NCBI GenBank assembly: GCA_030598625.1
Contig: JAUVPO010000101.1
Location: 1 to 6,923, forward strand
Source: Deferribacteres bacterium
GTDB taxonomy: Bacteria; Nitrospirota; Thermodesulfovibrionia; UBA6902
Reading direction: 5' to 3'
Length of the DNA stretch: 6,923 nucleotides
Shown here: positions 1 through 4,271 of the stretch, piece after piece
How the letters are laid out: each line of letters opens with the position of its first letter
How positions within the stretch are numbered: position 1 is the stretch's first letter
Made by a program: the position numbers and the translations under genes
The notes under the pieces: model-generated
Told to the model about the DNA's origin: nothing
The model's input: the letters and a program-made list of their open reading frames with translations, nothing else
The model's database searches: none

Positions 1-977
1 CCAATAACTTCGCCCTTAAAGGCATTGCATACGCGCTTCAGAATAAAGGCAAGCACATAATCGTATCCAAAGTCGAACACCACTCCGTACTGAACACGGC
101 GCGCTTTCTCGAAAAACAGGGGTTCGTGGTCACTTACCTGCGTGTTGACAACAACGGCATGGCAGACCCCGAATCAGTCAGGAACGCAATAACGGATGAG
201 ACCATATTAATATCCATCATACATGCAAGTCCCGAAATAGGCACTATCCAACCCATTGCGGAAATAGGCAGGATTGCCAAAGAGAAAGGCGTCCTTTTCC
301 ATACCGATGCCGTTGCATCTGTAGGCAACATCCCTGTAGACGCCGGGGCGCTCAATGCAGACCTTATGTCGTTCTCGGCGCACCAGTTTTACGGCCCCAA
401 AGGCGCAGCCGCTCTTTACGTCAGGGAAGGCACACGCATCGTCCCGTTTATATACGGCGGTATACAGGAAGGCGGGCGCAGGGCCGGGACTGAAAACGTG
501 CCCGCTATTGCGGGCATGGGCAAGGCAGCCGAGCTCACAAAAAGGGACCTGCAAAATAGAATTGAGCATGTCAAACCTCTCAGAGACAGTATAATCAGCA
601 ACACCCTCAAGATAGACAAGGTGATCCTTACCGGACACCCTGAACAGAGACTTCCGGCGCACGCGAGCTTTGTTGTCGAATATATCGAGGGGGAGGCAAT
701 GCTCCTGCTTCTTGCCGCAAAGGGTATTTATTCTGCAAGCGGCTCTGCCTGCAGTTCAAAGGCGCTGAAATCTTCGCCTGTCCTGATCTCTATAGGAATT
801 CCGGTGCATCTTGCCCAGGGGTCGGTCGTATTTACTCTCGGAGAAGGCACAACTGCAGACGATATTAATTATTTCAATGAAACGTTCCCTCAGATCATAT
901 CGCGTCTGAGAGAAATCTCCCCTTATTCTAAAGGATGGGAGGAAACGGAGGACAGCTCATGTACAGCGAAAAAGTAA
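1..977 (+). CDS. nifS: NifS/IscS-family cysteine desulfurase homologue lacking the PLP lysine (5' partial)
   Basis: The reading frame is open from base 3 to the TAA at 975-977, giving 324 residues. The family is usually about 385-400 residues, so roughly the first 60-70 are off the window. It is a fold-type I aminotransferase-like protein of the NifS/IscS clade: NNFALKG, VEHHSV, EIGTIQPI, the Asp of HTDA, YGPKG, RRAGTEN, YIEGE and the Cys loop SGSACSS (Cys at 750-752) all align with E. coli IscS. Normal members use PLP to take sulfur from cysteine and pass it to the scaffold. Here the PLP lysine of SxHK is Gln (CAG, 384-386), the Asn pair of HxNNE is Ser-Pro (228-233), the Gln of DATQS is Ala (315-317) and the Arg of SIRFSLG is Val (828-830). 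Loss of desulfurase activity is therefore likely; a role as structural partner or Cys-ligand donor to NifU is inferred. The last codons overlap nifU by 19 bases and form a short polar tail. Confidence 0.93.
   Translation, partial: NNFALKGIAYALQNKGKHIIVSKVEHHSVLNTARFLEKQGFVVTYLRVDNNGMADPESVRNAITDETILISIIHASPEIGTIQPIAEIGRIAKEKGVLFHTDAVASVGNIPVDAGALNADLMSFSAHQFYGPKGAAALYVREGTRIVPFIYGGIQEGGRRAGTENVPAIAGMGKAAELTKRDLQNRIEHVKPLRDSIISNTLKIDKVILTGHPEQRLPAHASFVVEYIEGEAMLLLLAAKGIYSASGSACSSKALKSSPVLISIGIPVHLAQGSVVFTLGEGTTADDINYFNETFPQIISRLREISPYSKGWEETEDSSCTAKK
947..951 (+). promoter_or_regulatory. Ribosome binding site deciding the nifU start
   Basis: A perfect GGAGG lies inside the end of the nifS-like gene, 7 bases before the ATG at 959. 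It favours that ATG over the in-frame ATG at 935, which would add eight residues (MGGNGGQL) that do not belong to the family and would itself contain this site. NifU proteins of this type begin MYSEKVMDHF, in agreement. Confidence 0.8.
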
Positions 978-1330
978 TGGACCATTTTACAAATCCGAGG
1001 AATGTAGGAGAAATGGACGATGCCGACGGCATAGGGTCTGAAGGAAACCCGGTATGCGGTGACGCAATGAAGATATTCATAAAGGTAAAGGACGATAAAA
1101 TTACTGACGCCAAGTTTCAGACTTTCGGCTGCGGCGCCGCAATAGCGGTATCAAGCATAGTCACCGAAATGGTCAAAGGCATGACCCTCGATGAGGCAAT
1201 GAATGTCACAAAGGCGTCCCTTTCCGAGGCGCTCGACGGCCTCCCGCCGCAGAAAATGCACTGCTCCAACCTTGGAGCCGACGCGCTCCACAAGGCCATA
1301 GAAGACTACAGAAAGAAAAACAGCGTATAG
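959..1330 (+). CDS. nifU: Fe-S cluster assembly scaffold NifU/IscU (short, clostridial type)
   Basis: This 123-residue protein is a complete single-domain IscU-like scaffold; it has neither the central [2Fe-2S] domain nor the C-terminal Nfu domain of nitrogen-fixation NifU. The cluster-binding set is intact: Cys33 and Asp35 in NPVCGD, Cys58 in FGCGAA, and His101-Cys102 in KMHCSNL. The protein assembles a [2Fe-2S] cluster and hands it to apo-proteins in the cytoplasm. The start MYSEKVMDHFTNPRNVG matches the clostridial-type NifU subgroup and sits behind a strong GGAGG. The gene overlaps the end of the nifS-like gene by 19 bases, so translation is probably coupled and the two products very likely form a complex. 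Since the partner seems unable to release sulfur from cysteine, sulfide may come from another source; that is inference. Confidence 0.95.
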   Translation: MYSEKVMDHFTNPRNVGEMDDADGIGSEGNPVCGDAMKIFIKVKDDKITDAKFQTFGCGAAIAVSSIVTEMVKGMTLDEAMNVTKASLSEALDGLPPQKMHCSNLGADALHKAIEDYRKKNSV

Positions 1331-1344
1331 GAAAAAAGACCGGC

Positions 1345-2208
1345 ATGAAAAGCATCTCTCTCGGCTACTCCCCCTGCCCTAACGACACGTTTATCTTTTA
1401 CGCCATGATTCACGGAAAAATCGATACAAAAAATCTGACGTTTAAAGAAAACCTTCTCGATGTCGAGACCCTGAACCAGAAAGCGCTGAACACAGAGTTT
1501 GATTTAACTAAAGTCTCCTATCACGCATTCGGACACCTTCGCAGGAAATATTGCCTTCTAAGGGCCGGGGGCGCGCTCGGCAAAGGCTGCGGCCCGCTCG
1601 TAATATCAAAAAATAACTATACGATGGAGGAATTAAGAGGCAAAAGAATCGCTATCCCCGGAAAACTTACCACCGCTTATTTGCTTTTGCAGCTTTATGA
1701 TCCGATCTTCAGCCATCAGCCATCAGTTGCCGGCGTTCAGCATTTAAATTTAGTGGAGATGCCGTTTCATAAAATAATCGACTCTATATCAAATGAAGAA
1801 GTTGACGCAGGGCTGATAATCCACGAAAGCCGGTTTACATACCCTTCGTACGGCTTAAAACAGATAATCGACCTGGGCGACTGGTGGGAGAAGGAAACAG
1901 GACTTCCCATACCGCTCGGAGGCATTATCGCAAAGCAATCACTCGGCAGCGAACTTAATGAAAAGATCAACAAAATCCTGAGACAAAGCGTTGAATACGC
2001 TTTCAGTAACCGGTCCGAGCCGATAAGCTATATAAAAGAGCATTCACAGGAACTTTCCGATGATGTCATCAATCAGCACATAGATCTCTATGTCAATGAC
2101 TTTTCCATCGATGTTGGGCAGGAGGGGGAAAAGGCCGTGTCCGAACTTCTCTCAAGGGCCGAAGACGCCCGAATAATACCTAAATCAAAGCAGCCTGTTT
2201 TTATATAA
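1345..2208 (+). CDS. mqnD: 1,4-dihydroxy-6-naphthoate synthase MqnD
   Basis: This 287-residue cytoplasmic protein catalyses the cyclic de-hypoxanthinyl futalosine to 1,4-dihydroxy-6-naphthoate step of the futalosine route to menaquinone. The family signature is clear: LGYSPCPNDTFIF near the start, DVETLN at 40-44, GGALGKGCGPLV at 75-86, PGKLTTAYLL at 105-114, then GLIIHESRFTYPSYGL with the probable catalytic His160, and the WWEKETGLPIPLGG block at 180-193. The fold is that of a periplasmic-binding-protein-like family without a signal peptide. The ATG lies 14 bases after nifU behind a weak A/G-rich stretch. Residues about 119-138, between the LLLQLY helix and the VEMPF strand, appear about 12 residues longer than the Thermus MqnD I remember, and coincide with a 7-base repeat array in the DNA. 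Its presence implies respiratory menaquinone use. Confidence 0.95.
   Translation: MKSISLGYSPCPNDTFIFYAMIHGKIDTKNLTFKENLLDVETLNQKALNTEFDLTKVSYHAFGHLRRKYCLLRAGGALGKGCGPLVISKNNYTMEELRGKRIAIPGKLTTAYLLLQLYDPIFSHQPSVAGVQHLNLVEMPFHKIIDSISNEEVDAGLIIHESRFTYPSYGLKQIIDLGDWWEKETGLPIPLGGIIAKQSLGSELNEKINKILRQSVEYAFSNRSEPISYIKEHSQELSDDVINQHIDLYVNDFSIDVGQEGEKAVSELLSRAEDARIIPKSKQPVFI
1707..1741 (+). repeat. Degenerate heptamer array inside mqnD
   Basis: Five consecutive 7-base units follow the consensus CATCAGC. Units 2 and 3 (1714-1727) differ from each other at one base; units 1 and 5 match the consensus at five or six of seven positions; unit 4 (1728-1734) is the most diverged. The reading frame stays open through the array, which encodes the segment around SHQPSVAGVQ. 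No similar array is seen elsewhere on this strand. Confidence 0.55.
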
Positions 2209-2219
2209 TAATTTTTAAC

Positions 2220-3200
2220 GTGAAAGACAAAATCCTCGCTTCAATTGACATAGGCACAAACACCTTCAGGCTCCTGATCGCCAGAGCCGAGCATAATCCT
2301 GACAATAACAGTTATTCCATAAACGGGATATGCTCTGAAAGGATAATAACAAGGCTTGGCGAAGGGATTTCCAGAGACGGCCTCCTGAAAAAAGAAGCGA
2401 TAGACAGAAGCATAAACACTCTTAAAGAATTCAGTGATATTATCTCACGTCACAATGTATATGAAACATCGGCAGTAGCAACAAGCGCACTCAGGAATGC
2501 CGGGAACAGCAGTGCTTTCCTGAAGAAGGCAAAAAAAATAACCGGGTTCGATATAGAGATTATTACAGGAGAAAAAGAAGCGGAAATAACCGCGTCAGGC
2601 ATGCTGACAGACATGACTCTTCCGGAAACCGCCCTCCTGCTTGATATCGGAGGAGGCAGCACGGAATTAATATTTATGAAAAGCAATGTCAATTATCGGT
2701 TGAAACAGCCTGAACCGCTGTTAGCGCGCAGCCTGGACCTCGGTGTTGTATACCTGGCAAACAAATATATGAAAAAGGATCCACCTTCAAATGATGATTT
2801 ATACCGGCTGGGCGAAGAGATTTCCCGAAAAATATCGCCGGCTGTCAGTCCTTTCAGGAAACTCTCTAACGGGAACACGGTTTTTATCGGCGCTGCCGGC
2901 ACAGTTACTGCTTTGGCGGCCATGGCGCAGCATCTTACAAAGTATGAACACGACAAGATCCACAAGTTCAAATTATCAATAGTGAGCGTGAGAAATATTT
3001 CTTCAACCATATCCGTCTTAACTTCAAAAGAAAGGGCGAGACACATTCCCTTTGAGCCGTCAAGGCTTGACATTATAGTGCCCGGAACCCTTATACTCCT
3101 TAAGCTGATGGAGTTCTTCGGCTTTAAAGAAATCACCGTGAGTAATGACGGTTTAAGGGAAGGGATTCTGATCGAGCTTTATAAAAAAATATCCGGTTAA
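2220..3200 (+). CDS. Ppx/GppA-family exopolyphosphatase / pppGpp phosphohydrolase (short form)
   Basis: This 326-residue protein has the two-lobed ASKHA phosphatase fold of the Ppx/GppA family. It removes terminal phosphate from polyphosphate and/or converts pppGpp to ppGpp; the sequence does not decide which. Motifs in order are SIDIGTNTFRLL at 9-19, TSAVATSALRNAGN at 83-96, the catalytic-Glu region TGEKEAE at 116-122 (most relatives have GxEEA, so the first Glu is Lys here), the phosphate loop LDIGGGSTEL at 141-150, GAAGTVTALA at 224-233 and VSNDGLREG at 307-315. It lacks the C-terminal HD-like and helical extension of the ~500-residue E. coli enzymes, as is common for the short form. The GTG start is 11 bases after mqnD and has no clear Shine-Dalgarno, so translation may depend on coupling. 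It is followed after 6 bases by the acetyltransferase gene. Confidence 0.92.
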   Translation: MKDKILASIDIGTNTFRLLIARAEHNPDNNSYSINGICSERIITRLGEGISRDGLLKKEAIDRSINTLKEFSDIISRHNVYETSAVATSALRNAGNSSAFLKKAKKITGFDIEIITGEKEAEITASGMLTDMTLPETALLLDIGGGSTELIFMKSNVNYRLKQPEPLLARSLDLGVVYLANKYMKKDPPSNDDLYRLGEEISRKISPAVSPFRKLSNGNTVFIGAAGTVTALAAMAQHLTKYEHDKIHKFKLSIVSVRNISSTISVLTSKERARHIPFEPSRLDIIVPGTLILLKLMEFFGFKEITVSNDGLREGILIELYKKISG

Positions 3201-3206
3201 CCTGAA

Positions 3207-3689
3207 ATGGAAAATATGACAGTCAACAAATTAAAATCAAGACAAGCGGTAACCGGGGACGCAAAGGCAATACATAAACTTATTAATAAGTACGCGGAAA
3301 AAAACAAAATGCTTCCTCGGTCCTTAAACGAAATCTATGAAAACATACGCGATTACTTAATATGCACGGATAACGGGGCAATTATCGCGGTATCCTCTAT
3401 GCACATTCTATGGGAAGACCTTGCCGAGATAAGATCTGTTTCCGTTTCAAAAAAATATCAGGGTAGAGGGATCGGCAAAAAACTTATTAACAGGGGGCTT
3501 AAAGAAGCTAAGTCGATAGGTGTAAAAAAAGTCTTCGCCCTCACATATCAACCTGATTACTTCAAGATACTGGGATTTGAAGACATAGACAAAAATGACC
3601 TGCCTCATAAAATCTGGGGGGACTGCCTGAAGTGTCCCAAGTTTCCGGACTGCAATGAAGTGGCGGTAATAAAGAATCTGGAAGTTTAA
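3207..3689 (+). CDS. argA: ArgA-type N-acetyltransferase (short N-acetylglutamate synthase)
   Basis: This 160-residue single-domain GNAT protein resembles the short, stand-alone ArgA-like enzymes that acetylate glutamate with acetyl-CoA as the first step of arginine synthesis. The core has LPRSLNEIYENIRDY at 36-50, the strand pair WEDLAEIRSVSV at 69-80, the acetyl-CoA pyrophosphate loop QGRGIG at 85-90 and the LTYQPDYFKILGF stretch at 112-124. The tail DLPHKIWGDCLKCPKFPDC at 131-149, with three Cys, is typical of this subgroup as I remember it. It has no amino-acid-kinase domain, unlike E. coli ArgA. The gene starts 6 bases after the Ppx/GppA gene. An in-frame ATG at 3216 (Met4) is an equally possible start, and neither has a convincing ribosome site. 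It is the last gene of the operon, and its TAA overlaps the stop of the opposing gene. Confidence 0.82.
   Translation: MENMTVNKLKSRQAVTGDAKAIHKLINKYAEKNKMLPRSLNEIYENIRDYLICTDNGAIIAVSSMHILWEDLAEIRSVSVSKKYQGRGIGKKLINRGLKEAKSIGVKKVFALTYQPDYFKILGFEDIDKNDLPHKIWGDCLKCPKFPDCNEVAVIKNLEV
3686..3689. other. Shared palindromic stop TTAA of two convergent genes
   Basis: The + strand acetyltransferase ends with TAA at 3687-3689. The - strand SurA-like gene ends with TAA read from 3688 to 3686. The palindrome TTAA serves both, so the two operons meet with a four-base overlap and no intergenic space. I see no strong hairpin followed by a T-run here. Confidence 0.9.
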
Positions 3690-4261
3690 TCTTCTGTCTT
3701 TAACTGGATTCTTATGTAATACTTTTTTCGTAAATCTTTAATATATTCATTAACTCTTGTATTTAATTCTTTCCCAATTAAATATTCTTCTATTTCATCC
3801 TTTACGTCATAAAATTCCTTCCCTTCAAACAGGGCTTTATTTTCAGAATAATACGATTCGATCTCATCATACGGTATACGTATGAAAACCTTTATTCTCC
3901 TGTCTATATATTCATTGATAATAGCCTTCTCGTCCATCACGGCCTTATCATTTTTATTTGAAATATAGAAGCTGAATTTCTTTGCTTCCTTTAATAACAG
4001 CAATTTATTTATCATCTCATCAAGATAATTTTCTTCCGATATTTTTTCACCGGATTCTTCCACTGACCTGAAAGCTTCCCTGAATTCACTGAGCAAAATT
4101 ACATCATCGTTTACAACCGCCACTATTCTCTCCAGAACTTCCGCATGACAAAAAGCAGCGCAAAGAACACAAAATAAGGAACATAAAACATAAGACACAA
4201 GACAACAATAAAAAGTCTGTCTGCCTCGCCGCGTGTTCCCGTAAACCACTTCTTTCGCCAT
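3686..4261 (-). CDS. Secreted SurA N-domain-like chaperone without a PPIase domain
   Basis: Read from the ATG at 4261 this is a 191-residue protein. Residues 1-16 form a basic n-region, 17-38 are a Cys-rich hydrophobic stretch and CHA|E at 38-41 is a plausible signal-peptidase I site, so a periplasmic location is likely. The mature part opens with VLERIVAVVNDDVILLSEF, the hallmark of the SurA N-terminal chaperone domain. An IDRRIKVFIRI segment, a YYSENKALFEG segment and a C-terminal helical end (ELNTRVNEYIKDLRKKYYIRI) follow. No parvulin peptidyl-prolyl isomerase domain is present; SurA proper is about 430 residues with two. The gene follows the Omp85 gene by 10 bases, which suggests it escorts outer-membrane proteins to that machine. 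The start is uncertain: an in-frame GTG at 4318 or ATG at 4282 would overlap the Omp85 end, and none has a clear ribosome site. The signal-peptide core is encoded by a 7-base repeat array. Confidence 0.82.
   Translation of the reverse strand: MAKEVVYGNTRRGRQTFYCCLVSYVLCSLFCVLCAAFCHAEVLERIVAVVNDDVILLSEFREAFRSVEESGEKISEENYLDEMINKLLLLKEAKKFSFYISNKNDKAVMDEKAIINEYIDRRIKVFIRIPYDEIESYYSENKALFEGKEFYDVKDEIEEYLIGKELNTRVNEYIKDLRKKYYIRIQLKTED
4165..4206. repeat. Degenerate heptamer array encoding the signal-peptide core
   Basis: On the + strand six consecutive 7-base units fit the consensus RRACAYA (for example gaacata at 4179-4185, aaacata at 4186-4192 and agacaca at 4193-4199). The second unit (4172-4178) and the last (4200-4206) are the most diverged. 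Read on the - strand, in the sense of the SurA-like gene, the array encodes most of the hydrophobic stretch, with VLC recurring seven residues apart, as expected for three heptamers per seven codons. Confidence 0.6.
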
Positions 4262-4271
4262 GTTCCGGGTT

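Noticed and set aside
207..662. Open frame of 151 codons on the - strand
   Set aside because: It lies opposite the clearly coding nifS-like gene and its translation shows no family motif; it is a shadow of the real frame.
935..937. ATG as start of nifU
   Set aside because: The ribosome site at 947-951 lies downstream of it, and the extra eight residues are not part of the family.
2693..3136. Open frame of 147 codons on the - strand
   Set aside because: It is antisense to the conserved C-terminal half of the Ppx/GppA gene and has no recognisable domain.
3821..3834. Possible terminator hairpin (ccct/aggg with six-base loop, then T-rich sequence)
   Set aside because: The stem is only four base pairs, lies within the SurA-like gene, and could easily occur by chance.
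4210..4235. Twin-arginine export motif in the SurA-like n-region (TRRGRQTF)
   Set aside because: The residues after the Arg pair do not match the Tat consensus, and SurA-type proteins use the Sec route.
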